Both the position numbers and the translations under genes were made by a program. A model generated the notes under the pieces. That model saw only the letters and a list, made by a program, of their open reading frames with translations, did no database searches and was not told the DNA's origin. Below, in pieces: positions 44,755 to 57,372 of a DNA stretch of 64,000 bases. The stretch spans positions 154,173,517 to 154,237,516 of the forward strand of contig OW804095.1 of assembly GCA_942159475.1 (NCBI GenBank), written 5' to 3'. This stretch comes from Sthenelais limicola. Lineage: Eukaryota; Annelida; Polychaeta; Phyllodocida; Sigalionidae. Each line of letters opens with the position of its first letter. Positions within the stretch are counted from its first letter, which is position 1.

Positions 44755-47700
44755 TCTATATGTACATAGCACACCTTGCACTCTTCTACCAAAGCTTTAT
44801 ATGTGCATAGCACACCTTGCACTCTTACACCAAAGCTCTATATGTACATAGCACACCTTGCACTCTTCTACCAAAGCTCTATATGTACATAGCACACCTT
44901 GCACTCTTCTACCAAAGCTCTATATGTACATAGCACACCTTGCACTCTTACACCAAAGCTCTATATGTACATAGCACACCTTGCACTCTTCTACCAAAGC
45001 TCTATATGTACATAGCACACCTTGCACTCTTCTACCAAAGCTATATATGTACATAGCACACCTTGCACTCTTACACCAAAGCTCTATATGTACATAGCAC
45101 ACCTTGCACTCTTCTACCAAAGCTCTATATGTACATTGCACACCTTGCACTCTTCTACCAAAGCTCTATATGTACATAGCACACCTTGCACTCTTCTACC
45201 AAAGCTATATATGTACATAGCACACCTTGCACTCTTACACCAAAGCTCTATATGTACATAGCACACCTTGCACTCTTACACCAAAGCTCTATATGTACAT
45301 AGCACACCTTGCACTCTTACACCAAAGCTCTATATGTACATAGCACACCTTGCACTCTTACACCAAAGCTCTATATGTACATAGCACACCTTGCACTCTT
45401 CTACCAAAGCTCTATATGTACATAGCACACCTTGCACTCTTCTACCAAAGCTCTATATGTACATAGCACACCTTGCACTCTTACACTAAAGCTCTATATG
45501 TACATAGCACACCTTGCACTCTTACACCAAAGCTCTATATGCACATAGCACACCTTGCACTCCTCTACCAAAGCTCTATATGTACATAGCACACCTTGCA
45601 CTCTTCTACCAAAGCTCTATATGCACATAGCACACCTTGCACTCCTCTACCAAAGCTCAATATGTACATAGCACACCTTGCACTCTTCTACCAAAGCTCT
45701 ATATGTACATAGCACACCTTGCACTCTTACACCCAAGCTCTATATGTACATAGCACACCTTGCACTCTTACACCAAAGCTCTATATGTACATAGCACACC
45801 TTGCACTCTTACACCAAAGCTCTATATATACATAGCACACCTTGCACTCTTCTACCAAAGCTCTATATGTACATAGCACACCTTGCACTCTTACACCAAA
45901 GCTCTATATGTACATAGCACACCTTGCACTCTTACACCAAAGCTCTATATGTACATAGCACACCTTGCACTCTTCTACCAAAGCTCTATATGTATATAGC
46001 ACACCTTGCACTCTTACACCAAAGCTCTATATGTACATAGCACACCTTGCACTCTTACACCAAAGCTCTATATGTACATAGCACACCTTGCACTCTTACA
46101 CCAAAGCTCTATATGTACATAGCACACCTTGCACTCTTCTACCAAAGCTCTATATGTATATAGCACACCTTGCACTCTTCTACCAAAGCTCTATATGTAC
46201 ATAGCACACATTGCACTCTTCTACCAAAGCTCTATATGCACATAGCACACCTTGCACTCTTCTACCAAAGCTCTATATGTACATAGCACACCTTGCACTC
46301 TTCTACCAAAGCTCTATATGTACATAGCACACCTTGCACTCTTCTACCAAAGCTCTATATGTACATAGCACACCTTGCACTCTTCTACCAAAGCTCTATA
46401 TGTACATAGCACACCTTGCACTCTTCTACCAAAGCTCTATATGTACATAGCACACCTTGCACACTTCTACCAAAGCTCTATATGTACATAGCACACCTTG
46501 CACTCTTCTACCAAAGCTCTATATGTACATAGCACACCTTGCACTCTTACACCAAAGCTCTATATGTACATAGCACACCTTGCACTCTTACACCAAAGCT
46601 CTATATGTACATAGCACACCTTGCACCCATACACCAAAGCTCTATATGTACATAGCACACCTTGCACTCTTCTACCAAAGCTCTATATGTACATAGCACA
46701 CCTTGCACTCTTCTACCAAAGCTCTATATATACATAGCACACCTTGCACTCTTCTACCAAAGCTCTATATGTACATAGCACACCTTGCACTCTTACACCA
46801 AAGCTCTATATGTACATTGCACACCTTGCACTCTTCTACCAAAGCTCTATATGTACATATCACACCTTGCACTCTTCTACCAAAGCTCTATATGTACATA
46901 GCACACCTTGCACTCTTCTACCAAAGCTCTATATATGTACATAGCACACCTTGCACTCTTCTACCAAAGCTCTATATGTACATAGCACACCTTGCACTCT
47001 TACACCAAAGCTCTATATGCACATAGCACACCTTGCACTCTTCTACCAAAGCTCTATATGTACATAGCACACCTTGCACTCTTCTACCAAAGCTCTATAT
47101 GTACATAGCACACCTTGCACTCTTCTACCAAAGCTCTATATGTACATAGCACACCTTGCACTCTTCTACCAAAGCTCTATATGTACATAGCACACCTTGC
47201 ACTCTTCTACCAAAGCTCTATATGTACATAGCACACCTTGCACTCTTCTACCAAAGCTCTATATATACATAGCACACCTTGCACTCTTCTACCAAAGCTC
47301 TATATGTACATAGCACACCTTGCACTCTTCTACCAAAGCTCTATATGTACATAGCACACCTTGCACTCTTCTACCAAAGCACTATATGCACATAGCACAC
47401 CTTGCACTCTTACACCAAAGCTCTATATGTACATAGCACACCTTGCACTCTTCTACCAAAGCTCTATATGTACATAGCACACCTTGCACTCTTACACCAA
47501 AGCTCTATATGTACTTAGCACACCTTGCACTCTTACACCAAAGCTCTATATGTACATAGCACACCTTGCACTCTTACACCAAAGCTCTATATGTACTTAG
47601 CACACCTTGCACTCTTACACCAAAGCTCTATATGTGTACATAGCACACCTTGCACTCTTCTACCAAAGCTCTATATGCACATAGCACACCTTGCACTCTT

Positions 47701-50700
47701 CTACCAAAGCTCTATATGCACATAGCACACCTTGCACTCTTACACCAAAGCACTATATGTACATAGCACACCTTGCACTCTTACACCAAAGCTCTATATG
47801 TACATAGCACACCTTGCACTCTTCTACCAAAGCTCTATATGTACATAGCACACCTTGCACTCTTACACCAAAGCTCTATATGTACATAGCACACCTTGCA
47901 CTCTTACACCAAAGCTCTATATATACATAGCACACCTTGCACCCTTACACCAAAGCTCTATATGTACATAGCACACCTTGCACTCTTCTACCAAAGCTCT
48001 TTATGTACATAGCACACCTTGCACTCTTCTACCAAAGCTCTATATGCACATAGCACACCTTGCACTCTTACACCAAAGCTCTATATGCACATAGCACACC
48101 TTGCACTCTTACACCAAAGCTCTATATGCACATAGCACACCTTGCACTCTTCTACCAAAGCTCTATATGCACATAGCACACCTTGCACTCTTACACCAAA
48201 GCTCTATATGTACATAGCACACCTTGCACTCTTCTACCAAAGCTCTATATGTACATAGCACACCTTGCACTCTTACACCAAAGCTCTATATGTACATAGC
48301 ACACCATGCACTCTTACACCAAAGCTCTATATGTACATAGCACACCTTGCACTCTTACACCAAAGCTCTATATGTACATTGCACACCTTGCACTCTTCTA
48401 CCAAAGCTCTATATATACATAGCACACCTTGCACTCTTCTACCAAAGCTCTATATGTACATAGCACACCTTGCACTCTTCTACCAAAGCTCTATATGTAC
48501 ATAGCACACCTTGCACTCTTCTACCAAAGCTCTATATGTACATAGCACACCTTGCACTCTTACACCAAAGCTCTATATGTACATAGCACACCTTGCACTC
48601 TTACACCAAAGCTCTATATGTACATAGCACACCTTGCACTCTTCTACCAAAGCTCTATATGTACATAGCACACCTTGCACTCTTACACCAAAGCTCTATA
48701 TGTACATAGCACACCTTGCACTCTTCTACCAAAGCTCTATATGTACATAGCACACCTTGCACTCTTACACCAAAGTTCTATATATGTACATTGCACACCT
48801 TGCACTCTTCTACCAAAGCTCTATATATGTACATAGCACACCTTGCACTCTTACACCAAAGCTCTATATGTACATAGCACACCTTGCACTCTTCTACCAA
48901 AGCTCTATATATGTACATTGCACACCTTGCACTCTTACACCAAAGCTCTATATGTACATGGCACACCTTGCACTCTTCTACCAAAGCTCTATATGTACAT
49001 AGCACACCTTGCACTCTTCTACCAAAGCTCTATATGTACATAGCACACCTTGCACTGTTCTACCAAAGCTCTATATGTACATTGCACACCTTGCACTCTT
49101 ACACCAAAGCTCTGTATGTACATAGCACACCTTGCACTCTTCTACCAAAGCTCTATATATGTACATAGCACACCTTGCACTCTTCTACCAAAGCTCTATA
49201 TGTACATAGCACACCTTGCACTCCTCTACCAAAGCTCTATATGTACATAGCACACCTTGCACTCTTACACCAAAGCTCTATATGTACATAGCACACCTTG
49301 CACTCTTCTACCAAAGCTCTATATGCACATAGCACACCTTGCACCCTTCTACCAAAGCTCTATATGTACATAGCACACCTTGCACTCTTACACCGAAGCT
49401 CTATATGTACATTGCACACCTTGCACTCTTACACCAAAGCTCTATATGTACATAGCACACCTTGCACTCTTCTACCAAAGCTCTATATGTACATGGCACA
49501 CCTTGCACTCTTACACCAAAGCTCTATATGTACATAGCACACCTTGCACTCTTACACCAAAGCTCTATATGTACATAGCACACCTTCCACTCTTACACCA
49601 AAGCTCTATATGTACATAGCACACCTTGCACTCTTCTACCAAAGCTCTATATGTACATAGCACACCTTGCACTCTTCTACCAAAGCTCTATATGTACATA
49701 GCACACCTTGCAATCTTACACCAAAGCTCTATATGTACATAGCACACCTTGCACTCCTCTACCAAAGCTCTATATGTGCATAGCACACCTTGCACTCTTC
49801 TACCAAAGCTCTATATGTACATAGCACACCTTGCACTCTTACACCAAAGCTCTATATGCACATAGCACACCTTGCACTCTTCTACCAAAGCTCTATATAT
49901 GTACATAGCACACCTTGCACTCTTCTACCAAAGCTCTATATGTACATAGCACACTTTGCACTCTTCTACCAAAGCTCTATATGCACATAGCACACCTTGC
50001 ACTCTTCTACCAAAGCTCTTTATGTACATTGCAAACCTTGCACTCTTCTACCAAAGCTCTATATGTACATAGCACACCTTGCACTCTTCTACCAAAGCTC
50101 TATATGTACATAGCACACCTTGCACTCTTCTACCAAAGCTCTATATGCACATAGCACCCCTTGCACTCTTCTACCAAAGCTCTATATGTACATAGCACAC
50201 CTTGCACTCTTCTACCAAAGCTCTATATGTACATAGCACACCTTGCACTCTTCTACCAAAGCTCTATATGTACATAGCACACTTTGCACTCTTCTACCAA
50301 AGCTCTATATGCACATAGCACACCTTGCACTCTTCTACCAAAGCTCTATATGTACATAGCACACCTTGCACTCATACACCAAAGCTCTATATGTACATAG
50401 CACACCTTGCACTCTTACACCAAAGCTCTATATATACATAGCACACCTTACACTCTTCTACCAAAGCTCTATAATATGCACATAGCACACCTTGCACTCT
50501 TACACCAAAGCTCTATATGCACATAGCACACCTTGCACTCTTACACCAAAGCTCTATATATGTACATAGCACACCTTGCACTCTAACACCAAAGCTCTAT
50601 ATATACATAGCACACCTTACACTCTTCTACCAAAGCTCTATAATATGCACATAGCACACCTTGCACTCTTACACCAAAGCTCTATATGTACATAGCATAC

Positions 50701-52530
50701 CTTGCACTCTTACACCAAAGCTCTATATGTACATAGCACACCTTGCACTCTTCTACCAAAGCTCTATATGTACATAGCACACCTTGCACTCTTACACCAA
50801 AGCTCTATATGTACATAGCACACCTTGCACCGTTACACCAAAGCTCTATATGTATATAGCACACCTTGCACTCTTCTACCAAAGCTCTATATGTACATAG
50901 CACACCTTGCAGTCTTACACCAAAGCTCTATATGTACATAGCACACCTTGCACTCTACCAAAGCTCTATATGTACATAGCACACCTTGCACTCTTACACC
51001 AAAGCTCTATATGTACATAGCACACCTTGCACTCTACCAAAGCTCTATATGTACATTGCACACCTTGCACTCCTCTACCAAAGCTCTATATGTACATAGC
51101 ACACCTTGCACTCTACCAAAGCTCTATATGTACATTGCACACCTTGCACTCTACCAAAGCTCTATATATGTACATAGCACACCTTGCACTCTGACACCAA
51201 AGCTCTATATGTACATAGCACACCTTGCACACTTCTACCAAAGCTCTATATGCACATAGCACACCTTGCACTCTTACACCAAAGCTCTATATGCACATAG
51301 CACACCTTGCACTCTTCTACCAAAGCTCTATATATGTACATAGCACACCTTGCACTCTGACACCAAAGCTCTATATGTACATAGCACACCTTGCACTCTT
51401 CTACCAAAGCTATATATGTACATAGCACACCTTGCACTCTTACACCAAAGCTCTATATGTACATTGCACACCTTGCACTCTTACACCAAAGCTCTATATG
51501 TACATAGCACACCTTGCACTCTTACACCAAAGCTCTATATATATGTACATAGCACACCTTGCACTCTTACACCAAAGCTCTATATGTACATAGCACACCT
51601 TGCACTCTTACACCAAAGCTCTATATGCACATTGCACACCTTGCACTCTGACACCAAAGCTCTATATGTACATAGCACACCTTGCACTCTTACACCAAAG
51701 CTCTATATGCACATAGCACACCTTGCACACTTCTTCCAAAGCTCTATATGTACATAGCACACCTTGCACTCTTACACCAAAGCTCTATATGCACATAGCA
51801 CACCTTGCACTCTTACACCAAAGCTCTATATGCACATAGCACACCTTGCACTCTTACACCAAAGCTCTATATGTATATAGCACACCTTGCACTCTTACAC
51901 CAAAGCTCTATATGTACATAGCACACCTTGCACTCTTACACCAAAGCTCTATATGTACATAGCACACCTTGCACTCTTCTACCAAAGCTCTATATGCACA
52001 TAGCACACCTTGCACACTTCTACCAAAGCTCTATATATGCACATAGCACACCTTGCACTCTTCTACCAAAGCTATATATGTACATAGCACACCTTGCACT
52101 CTTACACCAAAGCTCTATATGTACATAGCACACCTTGCACTCTTACACCAAAGCTCTATATGTACATAGCACACCTTGCACTCTTCTACCAAAGCTCTAT
52201 ATGTACATAGCACACCTTGCACTCTTACACCAAAGCTCTATATATGTACATAGCACACCTTGCACTCTTACACCAAAGCTCTATATGTACATAGCACACC
52301 TTGCACTCTTCTACCAAAGCTATATATGTACATAGCACACCTTGCACTCTTACACCAAAGCTCTATATGTACATAGCACACCTTGCACTCTTCTACCAAA
52401 GCTCTATATGTACATAGCACACCTTGCACTCTTACACCAAAGCTCTATATGTACATAGCACACCTTGCACTCTTACACCAAAGCTCTATATGTACATAGC
52501 ACACCTTGCACTCTTACACCAAAGCTCTAT
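44755..52530. repeat. 41-bp minisatellite array, left block, ~190 units
   Basis: The unit is CACCTTGCACTCTTCTACCA plus AAGCTCTATATGTACATAGCA. Common variants are TCTTACACC for TCTTCTACC, GCAC for GTAC, and a 2-bp TA gain in CTATATATG. A cluster of units shortened by 4 bp (GCACTCTACCAAAG) lies at 50946-51160. Small open frames in all registers are by-products. Confidence 0.97.
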
Positions 52531-52536
52531 TTAAGG

Positions 52537-52655
52537 AATAATTTCAGAGGTTTTTTCTGCTCGCGGTGTCTATAGCGTCAGGGAGTTCGAGGGCGAAGCC
52601 CGAGAATTCCCTGACGCTATAGACACCGCGAGCAGAAAAATCCGAGGAAATTATT
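52537..52655. repeat. 119-bp hairpin, ~58-bp arms, 3-base loop
   Basis: The left arm (AATAATTTC...TTTTTCTGCTCGCGGTGTCT...CAGGGAGTTC...GGGC) and the right arm (GCCC...GAATTCCCTG...AGACACCGCGAGCAGAAAAA...GAAATTATT) are complementary with about seven mismatches, closing on GAA. The central 40 bp on each side are nearly perfect. Confidence 0.9.
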
Positions 52656-53003
52656 GCTTTTAGAAGAGAATTGATGAGATTTCCTTAATGTTAGAGCAAA
52701 AAAGATAGACAAACCTTCTTTATTCCGTCCAAAACCATCCAAAAACATCCAAAATATCATGCAAAAGCCATGCGAGTCGTCAGCCTTTCTATGAGACCGG
52801 AAGTGATTTCCCTAAAACGATGCTTTGGATAGCAAGCAGCGGAACCTTGCGAAAACACGGCGGCTGGCTGAACGTAAACATTAGCGAATACGCACCTTTG
52901 ATTGGCTGTTTCTCCGCTAAGCCCCGCCCACTTCACTTAGCCAGCCGTCGTGGTATCATGCAGTTTCCGACTAACGCGGCAAGCATCGGGCACTTCCGGT
53001 TCT

Positions 53004-53427
53004 CGAATGCCGTGTTGCGTGTCTCTAGGGACTCAAAAAAGAAATAAATAAAAGATTTGAATCGGTAGAAATGATTTAAATAGTGTTTGAGCCTGATAGC
53101 GAAGATTTAGTCGACGGGAATCAAGCAATAAATGAATGGCGAGTTCAGAACCTATACGTGCGACCGGAAGAGATGTGGAGACCCTTCGGCATACCGACTC
53201 ATGTGCACATTCACTTGGCGTTGCATTGTTTACGGTGGCCTATATAGCGCACGGAGGATTTCATTCGAAAGTGACCCGCACGTCAACAGACGAAGCATCT
53301 ACGAATGCCGTGTCCGTGTGTCTAGGGACTTAAAAAAGAAATAAATAAAAGATTTGAATCGGTAGAAATGTTTTAAATAGTGTATGAGCCAGATAGCGAA
53401 GATTTAGTCGACGGGAATCAAGTAATA
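53004..53427 (+). repeat. Tandem duplication, ~298-bp period
   Basis: A segment with GTCTAGGGACT, AAAGAAATAAATAAAAGATT, TGAATCGGTAGAAATG, GATAGCGAAGATTTAGTCGA and CGGGAATCAAG occurs at 53004-53130 and 53302-53427 with few differences. GACCGGAAG occurs near 52795, 53162 and 53461, extending the periodicity. Short frames ending in a shared RVSRD-KKK tail arise from the duplication. Confidence 0.85.
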
Positions 53428-53512
53428 AGTAAAAGCCATACGTGTGCTTACGTTACGTAGACCGGAAGAGATTTGAAGCAAAATTCAGCCCCAATGTCTC
53501 CACTAGCTTCAT

Positions 53513-53592
53513 AGGGTAGTGGTTAGACTGCTCGACTTCGGCGGAGAACGTCGAGGGTTCGAGCCTCGTCAGGTCCTTTAGCTTTTTTTTTC
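53513..53592 (+). ncRNA. tRNA-like Pol III unit (tRNA-derived SINE or tRNA pseudogene)
   Basis: GGGTAGTGGTTAGACTG resembles a tRNA D-arm/A box. GGTTCGAGCCT (about 53559-53569) is 9 of 11 to the B-box consensus. CTCGACTTCGG lies where an anticodon arm would be, and a T8-9 run at about 53583-53591 could terminate Pol III. I could not find a 5' strand that pairs with the would-be acceptor 3' strand, and the anticodon and T stems are imperfect. A working tRNA is therefore unlikely. Confidence 0.5.
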
Positions 53593-53627
53593 ATTCTATA
53601 CTGATCTATAGGGAGTCTTGAGACAGG

Positions 53628-53790
53628 GTTGGGTTGATCTATGGATACGGAAGTCTTGATCTATGGAGACGGAAGTACGGAAGTCTTGATCTATGGAGAC
53701 GGAAGTCTTGATCTATGGAGACGGAAGTACGGAAGTCTTGATCTATGGAGACGGAAGTCTTGATCTATGGAGACGGAAGTCTTGATACTG
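53628..53790. repeat. Short GATCTATGGAGACGGAAGT minisatellite
   Basis: TCTTGATCTATGGAGACGGAAG repeats about seven times, with interspersed TACGGAAG units. It lies at the right side of the composite insertion. Confidence 0.85.
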
Positions 53791-53924
53791 ATCTATAGGG
53801 AGTCTTGAGACTGAACTATAGGCTTGATACTGATCTATAGGGACGGATCTATGGGGACGGAAGTGGTTTAGAGGGAATCTATAAAGAAAAAAAACCTTCC
53901 AGAATCTCATCAGATCGATTCTAA

Positions 53925-55947
53925 ATGCACATAGCACACCTTGCACTCTTACACCAAAGCTATATATGTACATAGCACACCTTGCACTCTTACACCAAAG
54001 CTCTATATGTACATAGCACACCTTGCACTCTTACACCAAAGCTATATATGCACATAGCACACCTTGCACTCTTACACCAAAGCTCTATATGTACATAGCA
54101 CACCTTGCACTCTTACACCAAAGCTCTATATGTACATAGCACACCTTGCACTCTTCTACCAAAGCTCTATATATGTACATAGCACACCTTGCACTCTTCT
54201 ACCAAAGCTCTATATATGTACATAGCACACCTTGCACTCTTACACCAAAGCTCTATATGTACATAGCACACCTTGCACTCTTCTACCAAAGCTCTATATG
54301 TACATAGCACACCTTGCACTCTTCTACCAAAGCTCTATATGTACATAGCACACCTTGCACTCTTCTACCAAAGCTCTATATATACATAGCACACCTTGCA
54401 CTCTTCTACCAAAGCTCTATATGTACATAGCACACCTTGCACTCTTCTACCAAAGCTCTATATATACATAGCACACCTTGCACTCTTACACCAACGCTAT
54501 ATATGTACATAGCACACCTTGCACTCTTACACCAAAGCTCTATATATGTACATAGCACACCTTGCACTCTTCTAATAAAGCTCAATATGTACATAGCACA
54601 CCTTGCACTCTTCTACCAAAGCACTATATGTACATAGCACACCGTGCACTCTTCTACCAAAGCTCTATATGTACATAGCACACCTTGCACTCTTCTACCA
54701 AAGCTCTATATGTACATAGCACACCTTGCACTCTTCTACCAAAGCTCTATATATGTACATAGCACACCTTGCACTCTTCTACCAAGCTCTATATATACAT
54801 AGCACACCTTGCACTCTTCTACCAAAGCTCTATATGCACATAGCACACCTTGCACTCTTCTACCAAAGCTCTATATGCACATAGCACACCTTGCACTCTT
54901 CTACCAAAGCTCTATATATGTACATAGCACACCTTGCACTCTTCTACCAAAGCTCTATATATGTACATAGCACACCTTGCACTCTTCTACCAAAGCTCTA
55001 TATATGTACATAGCACACCTTGCACTCTTCTACCAAAGCTCTATATGTACATAGCACACCTTGCACTCTTCTACCAAAGCTCTATATGTACATAGCACAC
55101 CTTGCACTCTTCTACCAAAGCTCTATATGTACATAGCACACCTTGCACTCTTCTACCAAAGCTCTATATGTACATAGCACACATTGCACTCTTCTACCAA
55201 AGCTCTATATGTACATAGCACACCTTGCACTCTTCTACCAAAGCTCTATATGTACATAGCACACCTTGCACTCTTACACCAAAGCTCTATATGTACATAG
55301 CACACCTTGCACTCTTCTACCAAAGCTCTATATGCACATAGCACACCTTGCACTCTTCTACCAAAGCTCTATATGTACATAGCACACCTTGCACTCTTAC
55401 ACCAAAGCTCTATATGCACATAGCACACCTTGCACTCTTCTACCATAGCTCTATATGTACATAGCACACCTTGCACTCTTACACCAAAGCTCTATATATA
55501 GCACACCTTGCACTCTTACACCAAAGCTCTATATGTACATAGCACACCTTGCACTCTTCTACCAAAGCTCTATATGTACATAGCACACCTTGCACTCTTA
55601 CACCAAAGCTCTATATGTACATAGCACACCTTGCACTCTTCTACCAAAGCTCTATATATGTACATAGCACACCTTGCACTCTTCTACCAAAGCTCTATAT
55701 GTACATAGCACACCTTGCACTCTTCTACCAAAGCTCTATATGTACAAAGCACACCTTGCACTCTTCTACCAAAGCTCTATATATGTACATAGCACACCTT
55801 GCACTCTTCTACCAAAGCTCTATATGTACATAGCACATCTTGCACTCTTACACCAAAGCTCTATATGTACATAGCACACCTTGCACTCTTCTACCAAAGC
55901 TCTATATGCACATTGCACACCTTGCACTCTTACACCAAAGCTCCATT
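53925..55947. repeat. 41-bp minisatellite array, right block, ~49 units
   Basis: Same unit as 44755-52530, with more of the CTATATATG variant. It ends at CCAAAGCTCCATTTTGGCGCC, where unique, GC-richer sequence begins. Confidence 0.97.
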
Positions 55948-56304
55948 TTGGCGCCATACTGACCCATGTGACCGGCGTGCCTGCGCACTGACAGGGTGCC
56001 CGCGGTGTGGCAGACTACAGCACCCCTAACGTGATTATACATTTATGAAGTGACAAGCGGAGAAGTAATGACTTCTCAGGGGTGTGGACTGGGGGGCCCG
56101 GACTGACGGGCCCGGATAGCGGTGGGCGCTGATGGCGGGGAGGAGATGTACACCCCAATGACGGCCCGGGAGTGGGGGGAGGGGGAGGCAGGGTGAAGAC
56201 ATTGGATACCAGATGCACTGGATGGGCATTTGATGGGTTAGGGTAAAGGCACTTGCTAACAAATAGAACTTGCAAGGCTATTTTTTTTGTATTTAAACGG
56301 TTTG
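55948..56304. other. GC-rich unique sequence
   Basis: Locally GC-rich (e.g. GGGGGGCCCGGACTGACGGG). No conserved domain is visible in its frames; the minus-strand frame 56015-56347 runs into a family A copy. Confidence 0.4.
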
Positions 56305-56513
56305 GGGTCAGATTTTCAGAAAATGTACAATTGGCAGCTGTACACATTCAGTAATCTCTGCTAAATTGAGCTGCAATTTGCTCAATACTAGGTAAATTCG
56401 AGAACAACATTCGGTTAGGTTGAACTGTATTTTGAACTTTATTTACGTTTTAAATTTCGGTTTTTTGAGAGGATTGGTTAAGTTGAATTGTACATTTTCT
56501 GAAAATCTGACCC
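56305..56513 (+). mobile_element. Family A inverted-repeat element, copy 8 (internally deleted)
   Basis: GGGTCAGATTTTCAGAAAAT left, ATTTTCTGAAAATCTGACCC right, 209 bp. It is shorter than the others because the segment between AAATTCGAG and TTCGGTTAGG is mostly missing. Confidence 0.83.
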
Positions 56514-57008
56514 TTTTATTAATCATGTATTATTAATCATGTATTATTAATCATGTATTAATCAAGAAGGCTTTTCTCCGGCATCATGGAAGGTTTTCAA
56601 ACCTTCTCTAGTTCTCAGTGTTAAAGCAGTAAACAATACAACTTGTCTCCATGACTGGAAGTGGCTTACTGCTAATAGGCAATTTAATCACTTTATTTAC
56701 AATAATATTCACTTCAGTATCGGCCTACAGTACATCAGTTGGTTGCACGTTACACTCTTTAGCCCCAACATATCAGTAGCAACTTCATGTAGTTTACATA
56801 TTTCTCATTTAGACGTCGCCAAACTGTGCGGATCCTGTGTGAATATGTATCACGCGTATCAAGGTGTCTGTGAAAAGTATAGCCTCACTCTGTTGATGGC
56901 TTTACACGTGTCTAAAAGAACTGACAGAAAAATAAAGAAGAGAATTTTGAGAAACCAAGGATCCTTGATTGACTGCAAACTTAGATACTCTGCGGTCAGG
57001 AGGAATTT
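56514..57008. other. Unassigned sequence
   Basis: A 98-codon frame (56743-57039) has no recognised domain and ends within family A sequence, so it is not called. ATTATTAATCATGT repeats three times at 56518-56562. Confidence 0.35.
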
Positions 57009-57198
57009 GCAGCTGTACACATTTAGAAAATTCTGCTAAATTAGGCTGCAATTTAGTAATAATAATAGATTTGTATTTCCATATCACATTTACAACAAGG
57101 GTAGAATTAAAAGAGAGAAACCTATGGAAAGAGGAATAATCTCTGTGACAGTCACATCTTTTCTTTTGGTCAAGACTAGGTTAATTCGAGTATATCCC
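57009..57198 (+). mobile_element. Family A fragment 9, interrupted by a family D repeat
   Basis: GCAGCTGTACACATTTAGAA to GGCTGCAATTTAG (57009-57054) is family A interior. It resumes as GGTCAAGACTAGGTTAATTC GAGTATA at about 57168. The ~113 bp between is family D (compare 25018-25140). This gives an order of events: A first, then D. Confidence 0.65.
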
Positions 57199-57204
57199 CT
57201 ATGG

Positions 57205-57372
57205 GCACTGAGTGCAATGGAGTGCAATGGAGTGCAATGGCGACTGCAATGGGAGTGCAATGGAGTGCAATGGAGTGCAATGCAATGCCAGTGCAATAGA
57301 ATTACACTCCTATTGCAGTCAAGTCTCTAGTTGAGTGCAGTAGGAGTGTAATTCTATTGCACTGGCATTGCA
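57205..57372. repeat. GTGCAATG(GA) repeats and a 37-bp-arm hairpin
   Basis: GAGTGCAATG repeats occupy 57208-57282. Then TGCAATGCCAGTGCAATAGA ATTACACTCCTATTGCA (57281-57317) is complementary to 57336-57372 with one G-T pair, around an 18-base loop. Related CAATGCCAGTG and GCAATGGCCATTGCA motifs recur at 57500-57560. Confidence 0.85.

Larger units (their letters stand above)
52531..53924. mobile_element. 1.4-kb composite insertion in the 41-bp array
   Basis: The array stops after AAGCTCTAT at 52530 and resumes at 53925 with ATGCACATAGC, so the unit is split without loss. The insert contains, in order, a 119-bp hairpin, a ~300-bp tandem duplication, a tRNA-like unit ending in a T run and a short GATCTATGGAGACGGAAGT minisatellite. 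It has higher GC content than the flanks. Its class is not known. Confidence 0.7.

Noticed and set aside
53513..53592. A functional tRNA gene
   Set aside because: No acceptor-stem complement and imperfect anticodon and T stems. Only the internal promoter-like boxes and T run are convincing.
44920..55874. Many 60-135 codon frames on both strands
   Set aside because: All are readings of the 41-bp minisatellite.
2460..55947. CRISPR arrays
   Set aside because: The repeats are contiguous tandem units without unique spacers, in a eukaryotic context with no cas genes.
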